Notes: a model not told the origin generated them from the letters alone. 38,916 nt of DNA from Candidatus Merdivicinus excrementipullorum (GCA_018716725.1 DVJP01000043.1:1-38916), one strand, 5' to 3'. Positions 1-10,250 are shown, counted from the first letter of the stretch. Numbers and translations: made by a program.

Positions 1-47
1 AATATCTCTTTTTCGTATTCCTTCATGTGTCCGTAACTTCTTGGCAT
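1..47 (-). CDS. IS3-family transposase OrfA-like protein, N-terminal fragment
   Basis: Reading the minus strand from an ATG at 45-47 gives MPRSYGHMKEYEKEI before the window ends. This matches, from memory, the N-terminus of helix-turn-helix OrfA proteins of IS3-family elements common in gut Clostridia (MPxxYxHIKEYEKEI-type start). OrfA binds the element ends and is normally fused to OrfB by frameshifting to give the DDE transposase. A strong SD (AGGGGGG, 54-60) lies 6 nt upstream of the ATG. Only 15 codons are visible, so family assignment rests on a short match plus the structured leader. Confidence 0.5.
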   Translation of the reverse strand, partial: MPRSYGHMKEYEKEI

Positions 48-53
48 ACAAAT

Positions 54-92
54 CCCCCCTATGGTAGTTGTTTTTATTCTACCATAGAGGGG
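54..92 (-). promoter_or_regulatory. Hairpin leader sequestering the transposase SD
   Basis: TATGGTAG (60-67) pairs perfectly with CTACCATA (79-86). The stem extends with C-G pairs around one bulged A (88), leaving an 11-nt loop. In the minus-strand transcript the 3' arm contains the SD of the transposase gene, so a read-through transcript would hide it. A candidate internal -10 (TAGAAT on the minus strand, in the loop and 5' arm) would start transcripts after the 5' arm and leave the SD free. The logic is known from IS10/IS50; applying it here is inference. Confidence 0.5.
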
Positions 93-190
93 CTTCTTTT
101 TCCATTGTCCGTTTTTACTGGACTTGTGCAGACAGAAAAGCCAGAGGGGATTTTTCATTGGGTCATTTTTTAGAATTTCAGTAAAATATC

Positions 191-219
191 TGGCCTTTTT
201 ATTTCGAATATGCTACAAT
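191..219 (+). promoter_or_regulatory. Candidate extended -10 promoter for the MFS gene
   Basis: TGCTACAAT (211-219) is an extended -10 (TGnTACAAT) with a poor -35 (TGGCCT, 191-196) at 17 nt. It lies about 60 nt before the MFS start. Confidence 0.4.
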
Positions 220-277
220 AAGCATTGGCAGCGGACTAAAAACAGGCTTGAAATTTGGAAACGGACAGGTGAGCAGT

Positions 278-1450
278 ATGAAAAAGAACGCTTTATTGGC
301 ATATCTTGGGTTTTTGATCCTCATGATTGCCCTAGGGGCCAGCGACGCTATGCGCGGGGTCTTTGTGCCCATTTTCGGGGAGCATTTTGCTTTATCCAAC
401 ACCCAGCGGTCCCTAATTATCACAGTCAGCTATGTGGGCAACCTGGTATTTTTGCTCTTCGGCGGGCGGCTGGCCGACACCAAACGCCGGAAGCTGGCTT
501 TTTTCGGGGCGGCTGCCCTGTGGATGGGGGCTGTGTTGTCCTACATCTTCTCCGACAGCTATATGGCCCTTTTAGTGGGAATGTTCTTCAGCATGGGGGC
601 CTCCACCCTGACCAGCACCCTGATTAACGTCCTGACGGGGCAGATTTTCATCGGCATGTCCGCCATGGTGGTCAACACCCTCTTTTTCATCCAGGGCATC
701 GGCACCACCGGCAGCCAGCGTCTGGCCGGGATGTTTGCCGACGGCTTTTCCTCCTGGCACTGGGCCAACCTGATTGTGCTGATATTGGGGCTTATCGGCG
801 CGGCGGTGCTTTTCTTTGTCCGTTTTCCCCAGCCGGGCAGCGACGGGGTGGCCCCTTTGGAAAAATTTGGGTTCCGGAAGGTTTTGCAAAACCGGGCCTT
901 TTATTTCCTGGTCCTGATTCTGGGCTTCTACTTTGTGGCGGAACACAGCGTCATGAACTGGCTGGTAACCACTGGCACGGAAGAATTCGGCCTGAGCATT
1001 GACAGCGCATCCGGGTATTTGTCCCTGTTTTTCGGCGGCATTATGGTGGGGCGGCTGGCCTTTGCGCCGTTGGTGCAGAAGCTTGGGGTCAAACGGAGCA
1101 TCCTGCTGTTCGGCCTGGTAGGGACCGTCCTGTTCGGCATCGGCAGCCTTTTGCAGGAAAATGGGCTTATTGTGCTGGCCCTTTCGGGGCTGTTCTTCTC
1201 CATCCTCTACCCCACCATGGTCATGATGGTCCAGCTTTATTACCCGGCCAACGGGGTGGCCACTGCCGCCGGAATGATTATCAGCGTGGCTACCCTCTTT
1301 GATATTGGCTGGAACGCCCTGTACGGGGTTTTGATGGACACTATCGGGATGCGGACGGCCTACCTGCTGCCTGCCGCGGCCATGGCGCTGTGCTTTTTAA
1401 GCTGCGTGGGGCTGCTGGGGCTGAAAACCCTTTGGAGAGGCAAAGAATGA
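278..1450 (+). CDS. Major facilitator superfamily transporter
   Basis: A 390-aa protein with about 12 hydrophobic segments, the normal size for an MFS carrier in the cytoplasmic membrane. The loop between segments 2 and 3 carries GGRLADTKRRK, the MFS motif A (G-x-L-[AS]-D-x-x-x-R-[RK]). An ATG at 278 is preferred because AGGTGA lies 5 nt upstream; the in-frame codon at 248 has no SD. The substrate cannot be read from sequence; sugar or drug transport are both possible. The gene stands alone, bounded by its own promoter and a bidirectional terminator shared with groEL, so no operon partner hints at the substrate. Confidence 0.85.
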   Translation: MKKNALLAYLGFLILMIALGASDAMRGVFVPIFGEHFALSNTQRSLIITVSYVGNLVFLLFGGRLADTKRRKLAFFGAAALWMGAVLSYIFSDSYMALLVGMFFSMGASTLTSTLINVLTGQIFIGMSAMVVNTLFFIQGIGTTGSQRLAGMFADGFSSWHWANLIVLILGLIGAAVLFFVRFPQPGSDGVAPLEKFGFRKVLQNRAFYFLVLILGFYFVAEHSVMNWLVTTGTEEFGLSIDSASGYLSLFFGGIMVGRLAFAPLVQKLGVKRSILLFGLVGTVLFGIGSLLQENGLIVLALSGLFFSILYPTMVMMVQLYYPANGVATAAGMIISVATLFDIGWNALYGVLMDTIGMRTAYLLPAAAMALCFLSCVGLLGLKTLWRGKE

Positions 1451-1467
1451 TATCGAAAACAGCATGA

Positions 1468-1505
1468 AAAACCCCCGGTATCCTTTCACGGATACCGGGG
1501 GTTTT
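1468..1505. terminator. Bidirectional intrinsic terminator (MFS / groEL)
   Basis: A perfect 16-bp stem (1468-1483 with 1490-1505) and a 6-nt loop, with A4 on one side and T4 on the other. It serves the converging MFS gene (+) and groEL (-). Confidence 0.92.
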
Positions 1506-1525
1506 ATGCGATTGATGCGGGCTGA

Positions 1526-3163
<1,638 letters not shown>

Positions 3164-3188
3164 CTATAATTCCTGATTATGTTCTGAA

Positions 3189-3473
3189 TTATTCTACAAC
3201 GGCCAGGACGTCGCTCTGGCGGACGATGGTGTATTCCTCGCCGTCCAGCTTAACTTCGGTGCCGGCATATTTGCCAATGAGAACCTTGTCGCCGACCTTC
3301 AGTTCCATGGTCACTTCGTGGCCGTCCACCACGCCGCCTTTGCCCACTGCCACAACCTCAGCAACAGAGGGTTTCTCCTGGGATGCGGCGGAAAGGATAA
3401 TGCCGCCTTTGCTCACTTCCTCCGCCTCGGTCATTTTGACTACAACGCGGTCTGCCAACGGTTTGATATTCAT
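3189..3473 (-). CDS. groES: Co-chaperonin GroES
   Basis: A 94-aa protein starting MNIKPLADRVVVKMTEAEE. The conserved mobile-loop region (SKGGIILSAASQEKPS) and the GroES C-terminal half (KVGDKVLIGKYAGTEVK, then EYTIVRQSDVLAVVE) are present. It caps GroEL. The start at 3473 is chosen because AAGGAGGA lies 6-7 nt upstream and because the upstream in-frame extension would run towards the CIRCE site. It is the first gene of the groESL operon. Confidence 0.98.
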   Translation of the reverse strand: MNIKPLADRVVVKMTEAEEVSKGGIILSAASQEKPSVAEVVAVGKGGVVDGHEVTMELKVGDKVLIGKYAGTEVKLDGEEYTIVRQSDVLAVVE

Positions 3474-3516
3474 AAATGCTTCCTCCTTAAAGATGAACCA
3501 AATCTTTTGCAATCCC

Positions 3517-3543
3517 TTAGCACTCAATTTACTGGAGTGCTAA
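3517..3543 (-). promoter_or_regulatory. CIRCE operator (HrcA binding site)
   Basis: A perfect TTAGCACTC-N9-GAGTGCTAA inverted repeat, identical to the CIRCE consensus, just downstream of the predicted groESL start point. In Firmicutes HrcA binds it and represses groESL until heat shock. hrcA itself is not in the window. Confidence 0.98.
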
Positions 3544-3551
3544 CAGTTTCT

Positions 3552-3579
3552 ATTTTATCCTGTTTTTCAAAAAAATCAA
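3552..3579 (-). promoter_or_regulatory. groESL promoter
   Basis: On the minus strand TTGATT (3574-3579), a 16-nt spacer and TAAAAT (3552-3557). The predicted start falls next to CIRCE, the usual arrangement. Confidence 0.7.
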
Positions 3580-3866
3580 GGGGTTTTTCGCATTTTCCGC
3601 AAAAATTGTTTACATGCACAAATCACACGCAAAAATATGGGCAATCATTACATCTTTTTCCATTTAAATTTGTACAAAGCATTCATATTTCATCAGAATT
3701 TTATTCACATTCTTCTTTTCATTTAGAAAGCCCGCACAAAGAAGCCCTTTTCCTTAAGATCGCGCAAGATTTTGTATATCGCCATATTGCAGAATTAAAT
3801 TTTTCTGTTCTTTCTATATAGAAAAAATATTTCTTATTACGCCAAAAATCAGATATATTTATCGTA
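3580..3866. other. AT-rich intergenic spacer between divergent groES and ilvE
   Basis: About 285 nt that are clearly more AT-rich than the surrounding genes. I see no convincing coding frame, RNA gene or riboswitch. A reading frame across it lacks an SD and codon pattern. Confidence 0.5.
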
Positions 3867-3895
3867 TTGACAAGGCCATTTTGGTGTGCTATACT
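3867..3895 (+). promoter_or_regulatory. ilvE promoter
   Basis: Consensus TTGACA (3867-3872), 17-nt spacer, TATACT (3890-3895). Transcription should start near 3902, about 20 nt before the ilvE ATG. Confidence 0.9.
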
Positions 3896-3922
3896 GAACC
3901 TAATAAATTTGCAGGAAAGAAG

Positions 3923-5002
3923 ATGGACGCCATGTATGGAGAAATCAAAATTGAGCGCACACTGACCCCCAAGCAGAAACCCAATGAAGACAAACTGGTG
4001 TTCGGCCACGAATTTACCGACCACATGTTTGAAATGGACTGGAATAAGGAGCAGGGCTGGCACGATCCCCGCATCGTCCCCTACGGCCCCCTGACCTTAA
4101 GCCCCGCCTGCAACTGCTTCCATTACGGCCAGGAAACCTTCGAGGGAATGAAAGCCTACCGCTGCGAAGACGGCAGCATCCGGCTGTTCCGGCCGGAGGA
4201 GAACTTCAAACGGCTGAATAATTCCAACGACCGGCTCTCTATGCCGCAGATTGACGTGGACTTTGCTGTCAACGCTTTGAAAAAGCTCATTGAAATCGAC
4301 GCGGACTGGGTTCCTCACAAAAAGGACACTTCCCTGTATATCCGCCCCTTTATGATCGGCACGGAGCCTTCTTTGGGAGCCCACACCTCCAATCAATATA
4401 AATTCCTGATTATCTTAAGCCCTGTTGGCGCTTACTACGCCACCGGCTTAAGCCCCGTAAAAATTTATGTGGAAGACCAGTATGTCCGGGCGGTGCGCGG
4501 CGGCACCGGCTTTGCCAAATGCGGCGGCAACTATGCGGCTTCCATGAAGGCCCAGGATATTGCGGAGGCGGAGGGCTTCTCCCAGGTCCTTTGGCTGGAC
4601 GGCGTGGAGCGCAAGTATATTGAGGAAGTAGGCGCCATGAACGTGTTCTTCGTCCTTGGCGACGAGGTTGTGACTCCGGCTTTGCAGGGCAGCATCCTGC
4701 CCGGCATCACCCGGAAATCCGTCATTGAACTGCTCCGCAGCTGGGGCGTCAAGGTAACGGAACGCCGGATCTCCGCGGAAGAGCTGGTGGAGGCCTACAA
4801 GGAAGGCAGATTCACCGAAATGTTCGGCAGCGGCACGGCGGCCGTCATCTCCCCCGTTGGGCTTCTGCGGTACGAAGGCACCGATATGGTGCTGTCCGAC
4901 GGCAAGATCGGCGAGCTTTCCCAGAAGCTTTACGACAACCTTACCGGCATCCAGTGGGGACGGCTGGACGATCCCTTCGGATGGAGCGTCAAAATCCTTT
5001 GA
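3923..5002 (+). CDS. ilvE: Branched-chain amino acid aminotransferase
   Basis: A 359-aa fold-type IV PLP enzyme of the long BCAT type. It interconverts Leu/Ile/Val and their 2-oxo acids with 2-oxoglutarate/glutamate. Recognised motifs are QETFEGMKAYR, RPFMIGTEPSLGA, the PLP-lysine site FAKCGGNYAAS (Lys199) and the cofactor-loop YIEEVGAMNVFF. The ATG at 3923 has AGGAAAG upstream; an earlier in-frame codon at 3881 lies inside the promoter and cannot be used. The gene is monocistronic, bounded by a consensus promoter and a hairpin terminator. It acts in the same pathway as the leuACDB operon further along. Confidence 0.95.
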   Translation: MDAMYGEIKIERTLTPKQKPNEDKLVFGHEFTDHMFEMDWNKEQGWHDPRIVPYGPLTLSPACNCFHYGQETFEGMKAYRCEDGSIRLFRPEENFKRLNNSNDRLSMPQIDVDFAVNALKKLIEIDADWVPHKKDTSLYIRPFMIGTEPSLGAHTSNQYKFLIILSPVGAYYATGLSPVKIYVEDQYVRAVRGGTGFAKCGGNYAASMKAQDIAEAEGFSQVLWLDGVERKYIEEVGAMNVFFVLGDEVVTPALQGSILPGITRKSVIELLRSWGVKVTERRISAEELVEAYKEGRFTEMFGSGTAAVISPVGLLRYEGTDMVLSDGKIGELSQKLYDNLTGIQWGRLDDPFGWSVKIL

Positions 5003-5021
5003 TCCTCATGAACACGACAAA

Positions 5022-5053
5022 GCCCGCCGGCGCCTTTTGGCCTGCCGGCGGGC
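5022..5053 (+). terminator. Terminator after ilvE
   Basis: A 10-bp GC-rich stem (5022-5031 with 5044-5053) around a 12-nt loop. The following T-tract is weak (GTTCTCT), so termination may be partial. Confidence 0.7.
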
Positions 5054-5157
5054 GTTCTCTATATGAAGCGGGCGGGAAAAACCCGCGGCGCGGCTTCCCT
5101 TTATCCTATGCGGAGGCAGGCGGTTTGGTGAAGCCCTTGAAATTCACAAATTTTCTA

Positions 5158-5186
5158 TTGCATATTGGGGAGAATCAACGTATAAT
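5158..5186 (+). promoter_or_regulatory. lon promoter
   Basis: TTGCAT (5158-5163), 17-nt spacer and perfect TATAAT (5181-5186). No CIRCE or CtsR-type heptad repeat is visible here. Confidence 0.85.
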
Positions 5187-5249
5187 GAAAAATGGATTTT
5201 TATCGAAAAAATCCGGAACAATAGATTATCAGTAAAGGAGCGTGTCAGG

Positions 5250-7685
5250 ATGGGCACAGAAAACAGACCCGGAAACACCGTGATTTTGCCGGCAGTCTCC
5301 ATGCGGGGCATTGTGATGTTCCCGTCGATGCTTCTGCATTTCGATGTGGGACGGGAAAAATCCATTCTCGCCGTAAAAGAGGCCATGGAGCGCCAGAAGG
5401 AGATTTTCCTGGTGGCTCAGAAAGATTACACAGTGGAGGACCCCAAGGAAGAAGATTTATACCGTGTGGGGGTCGTGGCCAAAATCGTCCAAATGCTGCA
5501 CACAGATAAAAATTCCGTTCGGATTATGGTGGAGGGCCTTTACCGGGCGGCCGTGGTCAAGATGGACCTGGACGGCCCGTTTATGGTCTGCGAAGTGAAA
5601 TCCGTGGGAGAACAGCGCCTTCCCCCCATTACCGACGAGGAACGCCAGGCCCTGTTCCGGTCCGTTTTGGGCGGGTTCGAGGAATACTGCGATTTGGTCC
5701 CCAAAATGCCCCGGGAAATTATCAGCAGCGTTTACGCCCAAAAGAGCCTTTCCGGGCTTTTTGACAAAATTGTCCAGAACCTCTACTTCCAGGTGGAGGA
5801 CAAACAGGCCATGCTGGAGGAACGGAACCTGGTCAAGCGGCTGAAAATGCTCATTGAGCTGCTGGCCAAGGAGGTAAACATCCTGGGGCTGGAGCAGGAT
5901 ATTTACAGCCAGGTCAAGGAGTCCATGGACAAAAATCAGCGGGACTACTTCCTCCGGGAACAGCTGCGGGTCATCAGCCAGGAGCTGGGCGAAGGGGACA
6001 ATCCCCAGGAGGAAGCGGCGGAATACGCCGACGCCGTCAAGGCCATCCAGCACATTTCCGAGGAATCCCGGGAAAAGCTTTTGAAAGAGTGCGACCGGCT
6101 TTACCGGATGCCCCCTCAGTCCCAGGAGGCCCAGGTGGTGCGCAGCTATCTGGAAGCGGTGCTGGCCCTGCCTTGGGACACTGTCACCAAGGACCACGCC
6201 GACGTGGCCAAGGCCGCCAAGGTGCTGGACCACGACCATTACGGCATGAAAAAGGTGAAGGAGCGCATTTTGGAGCTGATTGCCGTCCGGAAGCTGGCTC
6301 CCGACATCAAGGGGCAGATTATCTGCCTGGCGGGGCCTCCCGGCGTGGGCAAAACCTCCGTAGCCAAATCCATCGCCAAAGCATTAGGCCGGAAATACGT
6401 CCGGATTTCCCTGGGCGGCGTCCGGGATGAGGCGGACATCCGGGGCCACCGGAAAACCTATTTAGGCTCCATGCCCGGCCGGATTATGGAAGCCATGCGC
6501 CAGGCCGGCAGCCGGAACCCTCTGGTTTTGCTGGACGAAATCGACAAAATGGGCAACGACTTCCGGGGCGACCCCTCCTCCGCCATGCTGGAGGTGCTGG
6601 ACGCCGAACAGAACAACGCCTTCCGGGATCATTACCTGGAAGTGCCCTTTGATTTAAGCGGGGTGCTGTTCATCACCACCGCCAACAATATTGCAAACAT
6701 CCCGGCTCCCCTCTTTGACCGGATGGAGGTCATTGAGATGGGCAGCTATACCCGGGAAGAAAAGTGGAACATCGCCAAAAAACACCTGATTCCGAAACAA
6801 ATTAAGCGCCACGGCCTGACTGCCCGGCAGCTGAAATTTTCCAAAGAGGGGATTTACGCTTTGATTGACGGCTACACCCGGGAATCCGGCGTCCGGAAGC
6901 TGGAACGGGAAGTGGGGGCTGTCTGTCGGAAAGCGGCTAAGGAGATTGTGTCCGAAGAAATTTCCGCCATTACCGTGACGCCCCAGGTTTTGGAAAAAAT
7001 GTTAGGGGGACGGAAATATCTGGACGAAAGCCTGCGTCCCGCCGATGAGGTGGGGCTGGTCACCGGCCTGGCCTGGACTTCCGTTGGCGGCGAAACCATG
7101 GACATCGAAACCATCGTCCTGCCCGGTACCGGGAAAATCCAGATCACCGGCCAGCTGGGCGAGGTCATGACGGAATCGGCCCAGATCGCCGTCAGCTATG
7201 TCCGCTCCATTGCGGAACAGTACGGCATCGCGCCGGATTTCTATAAAAATAAGGACATCCACATCCATGCGCCGGAAGGGGCCGTCCCCAAAGACGGGCC
7301 TTCCGCAGGCGTCACCATGGTGACGGCGGTAGTCAGCGCATTAAGCGGCATCCCGGTAAAACGGGACGTGGCCATGACCGGCGAAGTCACCCTGCGGGGC
7401 CGGGTGCTGCCCATCGGCGGCCTGCGGGAAAAATCCATGGCGGCTTACCGGATGGGGGTCAAAACCGTGTTCATCCCCGAGGAAAACCGCAAGGATTTGG
7501 AGGAAGTGGACGACGTGGTGAAGGAACATGTGGCCTTTATCCCCGTTTCCCATGTCAGCGAGGTGCTGAAGGGGGCGTTAGTCCGGAAGCCGGAAGCCTT
7601 GCCGGAAACGGAACCCAAACAGGCTTCCCTTCCGGAAGGCCGGCCGGAAAACCGGCAGGACAGCCAGCCCCTGACCGTACAGTAA
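5250..7685 (+). CDS. lon: ATP-dependent Lon protease (LonA type)
   Basis: An 811-aa cytoplasmic AAA+ protease that degrades misfolded and regulatory proteins. Domain order: N-terminal substrate domain (about 10-200), helical region, AAA+ module with Walker A GPPGVGKT (Lys368) and Walker B LVLLDEID (D429, E430), and a C-terminal protease domain. The catalytic dyad is Ser685 in [11 protein letters not shown] and Lys728 in GGLREKSM, 43 residues apart as in LonA. A Pro/Glu/Gln-rich tail of roughly 35 residues follows the conserved domain. SD AAAGGAG lies 9 nt before the ATG. It is the first gene of lon-engB-lysA. Confidence 0.98.
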   Translation: MGTENRPGNTVILPAVSMRGIVMFPSMLLHFDVGREKSILAVKEAMERQKEIFLVAQKDYTVEDPKEEDLYRVGVVAKIVQMLHTDKNSVRIMVEGLYRAAVVKMDLDGPFMVCEVKSVGEQRLPPITDEERQALFRSVLGGFEEYCDLVPKMPREIISSVYAQKSLSGLFDKIVQNLYFQVEDKQAMLEERNLVKRLKMLIELLAKEVNILGLEQDIYSQVKESMDKNQRDYFLREQLRVISQELGEGDNPQEEAAEYADAVKAIQHISEESREKLLKECDRLYRMPPQSQEAQVVRSYLEAVLALPWDTVTKDHADVAKAAKVLDHDHYGMKKVKERILELIAVRKLAPDIKGQIICLAGPPGVGKTSVAKSIAKALGRKYVRISLGGVRDEADIRGHRKTYLGSMPGRIMEAMRQAGSRNPLVLLDEIDKMGNDFRGDPSSAMLEVLDAEQNNAFRDHYLEVPFDLSGVLFITTANNIANIPAPLFDRMEVIEMGSYTREEKWNIAKKHLIPKQIKRHGLTARQLKFSKEGIYALIDGYTRESGVRKLEREVGAVCRKAAKEIVSEEISAITVTPQVLEKMLGGRKYLDESLRPADEVGLVTGLAWTSVGGETMDIETIVLPGTGKIQITGQLGEVMTESAQIAVSYVRSIAEQYGIAPDFYKNKDIHIHAPEGAVPKDGPSAGVTMVTAVVSALSGIPVKRDVAMTGEVTLRGRVLPIGGLREKSMAAYRMGVKTVFIPEENRKDLEEVDDVVKEHVAFIPVSHVSEVLKGALVRKPEALPETEPKQASLPEGRPENRQDSQPLTVQ

Positions 7686-7695
7686 AGGAGGGGCC

Positions 7696-8295
7696 ATGAA
7701 TTACCAAAACGTATCCTTCTTAGCCTCTTACGGCCTCCTAAAGCAGATTCCTCCCTCCAAACGGATGGAGGTGGCCTTTGCGGGGCGGTCCAATGTAGGG
7801 AAATCCTCCCTGATTAACAAACTGCTGGGCCGGAAGGCCCTGGCCAAGGTCAGCGCGGTGCCGGGCAAAACCGCCACCATCAATTTCTACGACCTGGACA
7901 AGACTATCCACCTGGTGGATCTGCCCGGCTACGGCTACGCCAAGGTGGCCAAATCCGAAAAATACCGCTGGGCGGAGCTGATTGAAGGGTATTTAAACGA
8001 CCCGGAACGGGACCTGGGGCTGGTGCTGCTGCTCATTGACATGCGCCACCCCCCCACCCAGCTGGACTGCCAGATGGCGGATTACCTTATCGAAACGGAA
8101 CGCCCCTTCCTGGTGGTGCTGACCAAGGCGGACAAGCTGAACAAAACCGAACGGGAAAAACGGCTTTCCGCCATCGCCGACGAGCTTCCCTGCGGGGACG
8201 AGCTGACCATCGTCCCCTTTTCCTCCCAGACCGGCGAGGGCGTGGAAGTGCTCCGGGGGATTTTGGAGGAAATTTCTACTCCGGAGGAAAACTGA
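7696..8295 (+). CDS. engB: Ribosome-assembly GTPase EngB/YsxC
   Basis: A 199-aa TrmE-Era-EngA-EngB-type GTPase needed for late assembly of the 50S subunit in Firmicutes. The G motifs are clear: G1 GRSNVGKSS, G3 DLPGYGYA and G4 TKADK. It starts 10 nt after lon with AAAGGAGG 4-5 nt upstream, so it is surely cotranscribed. The lon-ysxC pairing is conserved in Bacillus and Clostridia, which supports both assignments. Confidence 0.97.
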   Translation: MNYQNVSFLASYGLLKQIPPSKRMEVAFAGRSNVGKSSLINKLLGRKALAKVSAVPGKTATINFYDLDKTIHLVDLPGYGYAKVAKSEKYRWAELIEGYLNDPERDLGLVLLLIDMRHPPTQLDCQMADYLIETERPFLVVLTKADKLNKTEREKRLSAIADELPCGDELTIVPFSSQTGEGVEVLRGILEEISTPEEN

Positions 8296-8333
8296 TTCTG
8301 TTTTCAACAGTGGAAAGGTTTGAATCATCCAAT

Positions 8334-9620
8334 ATGAAACGAAATGTAACCATCAAAAATGGAGAGCTTCAGCTGGGGGGCGTGGCCGCCTCGGCCTTAG
8401 CCAAAGAATTCGGCACTCCTCTTTACGTTATGGAAGAGGACGTCATCCGCCGCAATATGCGGGCCTTCCGGGATTCCATGAAAGAATTTTACGGGGAGGG
8501 CTTGGTCTGCTACGCATCCAAAGCCTTCTGCTGCAAGGAGATTTACCGCATCGCCAACGCCGAAGGCTTAGGGGTGGACGTGGTTTCCTTAGGGGAACTG
8601 TATACCGCCCATTGCGTGGATTTCCCTATGGACAAAGTGTGTTTCCACGGGAACAACAAGTCTGAGAAAGAACTGCGGGCGGCTCTGGAATACGGCGTGG
8701 GCCGCATTGTGGCGGACAACCTGCCGGAACTGCGGCAGTTAAACGAAATCGCCCGGGATATGGGCAAAAAGGCCCCGGTCCTGCTGCGGATCAAGCCCGG
8801 TATTGACGCCCACACCCACAGCTTTATCCGCACAGGACAAATCGACTCCAAGTTCGGCTTTGCCCTGGAAACCGGCGAGGCCATGGCGGCGGTGAAGGAG
8901 GCCCTTTCGGCGGAGAATCTCCTGCTTTTGGGCGTCCACTGCCACATCGGCTCCCAAATCTTCCAAATCGACCCCTTTGTGGAGGCGGCCAAAGTCATGG
9001 TGGGCTTTATGGCGGACGTCAAGGACCAGACCGTCCATGAGATGTCCGACTTAAACCTGGGGGGCGGCTTCGGCATCCGCTATACCGACGAGGACGAGCC
9101 GGTGCCCTTCGCAGGCTACATGGGGCCTGTGTCCCAGGCGGTCAAGGAAACGGCGGCAGCCAGGGGCCTTCACCAGCCTTTTGTGCTCATAGAGCCGGGC
9201 CGTTCCATTGTGGGGGAAGCGGGAACCACCCTGTACACCGTGGGTTCCGTCAAGGAAATCCCCGGCATCCGCACCTATGTGGCGGTAGACGGGGGCATGG
9301 GGGACAACCCCCGGTATATCCTGTACCAGTCCAAATACGATATGCTCCTGGCCTGCCGGGCGGAGGAAGAGCCGGACGGGGTTTACACCGTGGCGGGGAA
9401 ATGCTGCGAAAGCGGCGACCTGCTGGGGGAAAACGTTCCCCTTGCCAAGCCTGTCCAGGGGGAACTGCTGGCAGTGCTGGCCACCGGCGCTTACAACTAC
9501 TCCATGGCCTCCCGGTATAACCGCCGGGGGATCCCGCCGGTGGTCATGGCAAAAGACGGCAAAGCCCGGCTTATTGTCCGTGGGGAATCCCTGGAGGATT
9601 TGGTAAAAAACGACCTATAA
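8334..9620 (+). CDS. lysA: Diaminopimelate decarboxylase
   Basis: A 428-aa PLP enzyme of the alanine racemase-like fold that converts meso-diaminopimelate to L-lysine, the last step of lysine synthesis. It shows the PLP lysine in CYASKAFCCKEI (Lys63), HCHIGSQI, NLGGGFGIRY, EPGRSIVGEAG and the active-site GKCCESGDLL. An ATG at 8334 is preferred over a GTG at 8310, which has no SD; GGAAAGG lies upstream of the ATG at a rather long spacing (15 nt), so initiation may be weak or coupled. It follows engB by 38 nt and ends at a terminator. Confidence 0.96.
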   Translation: MKRNVTIKNGELQLGGVAASALAKEFGTPLYVMEEDVIRRNMRAFRDSMKEFYGEGLVCYASKAFCCKEIYRIANAEGLGVDVVSLGELYTAHCVDFPMDKVCFHGNNKSEKELRAALEYGVGRIVADNLPELRQLNEIARDMGKKAPVLLRIKPGIDAHTHSFIRTGQIDSKFGFALETGEAMAAVKEALSAENLLLLGVHCHIGSQIFQIDPFVEAAKVMVGFMADVKDQTVHEMSDLNLGGGFGIRYTDEDEPVPFAGYMGPVSQAVKETAAARGLHQPFVLIEPGRSIVGEAGTTLYTVGSVKEIPGIRTYVAVDGGMGDNPRYILYQSKYDMLLACRAEEEPDGVYTVAGKCCESGDLLGENVPLAKPVQGELLAVLATGAYNYSMASRYNRRGIPPVVMAKDGKARLIVRGESLEDLVKNDL

Positions 9621-9628
9621 TTAAGAGG

Positions 9629-9660
9629 AATCCCCCTTTTGCAAACGCATTAGGGGGATT
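9629..9660 (+). terminator. Terminator after lysA
   Basis: Stem AATCCCCC (9629-9636) with GGGGGATT (9653-9660), 16-nt loop. The downstream T-run is short. Confidence 0.7.
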
Positions 9661-9724
9661 TGATTAAATTACAGCGGAAATTCAGAAAAAATCTGTTGTT
9701 TTCCGTGTTTTTCAAAAATAATGG

Positions 9725-9753
9725 TTGACAAACGGGACAAGACTTGCTATAAT
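9725..9753 (+). promoter_or_regulatory. tRNA-Lys promoter
   Basis: Perfect TTGACA (9725-9730), 17-nt spacer, perfect TATAAT (9748-9753), 19 nt before the first tRNA. Such a consensus promoter suits stable RNA transcription. Confidence 0.93.
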
Positions 9754-9772
9754 AGATAAGCGTTGAGGATAC

Positions 9773-9848
9773 GAGCCACTAGCTCAGCTGGCAGAGCATT
9801 TGACTTTTAATCAAAGGGTCCGGAGTTCGAATCTCCGGTGGCTCACCA
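9773..9848 (+). tRNA. tRNA-Lys (anticodon TTT), copy 1
   Basis: 76 nt with encoded CCA. Acceptor arms GAGCCAC/GTGGCTC pair perfectly, the D-arm is AGCTCAGCTGGCAGAGC, the anticodon loop is CTTTTAA with TTT at 9806-9808, and the T-arm is TCCGGAGTTCGAATCTCCGG-like. It decodes AAA/AAG. Confidence 0.98.
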
Positions 9849-9911
9849 TTTTGTTCCTACCCCGCAAGGGTTTCTAAATAAATCGTTGCAAGCAATTGCA
9901 GCGCATAAAAT

Positions 9912-9987
9912 GAGCCACTAGCTCAGTTGGCAGAGCATTTGACTTTTAATCAAAGGGTCCGGAGTTCGAATCTCCGGTGGCTCACCA
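9912..9987 (+). tRNA. tRNA-Lys (anticodon TTT), copy 2
   Basis: Same 76-nt gene as the upstream copy with one base change in the D-loop (CAGCTGG becomes CAGTTGG). It is separated by 63 nt with no promoter of its own visible, so it is probably cotranscribed and processed. Confidence 0.98.
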
Positions 9988-10026
9988 ACGAAAACCTCCA
10001 AACCGAAAGGTTTGGAGGTTTTCGTT
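9987..10026 (+). terminator. Terminator of the tRNA-Lys pair
   Basis: A perfect stem of 14 bp (9991-10004 with 10009-10022) capped by GAAA. It can extend to about 18 bp with the flanking ACG/CGT bases. Confidence 0.9.
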
Positions 10027-10085
10027 TGCGCAGATGATTTCCGCGTCCCCTACAAAATTATTCAGATAGATTCCGGAAAGCCAAA

Positions 10086-10110
10086 GGGCGAACACAGTTC
10101 GCCCCTACAA
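10086..10110. repeat. Hairpin repeat unit, GGGCGAAC type
   Basis: GGGCGAAC-ACA-GTTCGCCC followed by CTACAA. The 25 nt are identical to 36402-36426. Confidence 0.9.
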
Positions 10111-10139
10111 TTGCGTTTTTCGTTTGATTGTACGGAAAC

Positions 10140-10169
10140 GGCGGGGCGTCGAGGACGCCGCCCCCTACA
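10140..10169. repeat. Hairpin repeat unit with CTACA end, different arm sequence
   Basis: GGCGTC-GAG-GACGCC core with GGGG/CCCC flanks, again ending CCCCCTACA. It keeps the design of the neighbouring unit with other arm bases. Confidence 0.75.
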
Positions 10170-10193
10170 TGTATTGTTGGATTGATTGTGAAA

Positions 10194-10250
10194 AAACAAT
10201 AGAAAATGAAACCTCTCTATAACGGCAAGTTTATCTTGCCGTTCCAGCGG
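10194..10250. repeat. ACGG...CCGTTCCAGCGG repeat, copy 1
   Basis: A leader similar to AAAACRATAGRAAATGAA, then ACGGCAAG-TTTAT-CTTGCCGT, then TCCAGCGG. It is homologous to 36441-36497. A further copy of the hairpin part is at 10400-10430. Confidence 0.8.

Larger units (their letters stand above)
1..127 (-). mobile_element. Left end of an IS3-family-like insertion sequence, cut by the window edge
   Basis: The minus strand carries the start of a transposase OrfA-like gene (1-47), preceded by a hairpin leader (54-92) and then by a short inverted motif GTCC-N9-GGAC near 108-124. This arrangement of a terminal motif, a structured leader and a small OrfA is typical of IS3-family ends. The outer boundary near 120-127 is an estimate because the other end and the target duplication lie outside the window. 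Confidence 0.5.

Noticed and set aside
5457-6239. 260-codon open frame antisense to lon
   Set aside because: It lies fully inside lon, no SD, shadow composition.
9773-9987. tRNA-Lys genes as an integration (att) site
   Set aside because: No integrase, no third partial tRNA copy and no phage or ICE genes follow; the downstream DNA is repeats and an ABC operon.
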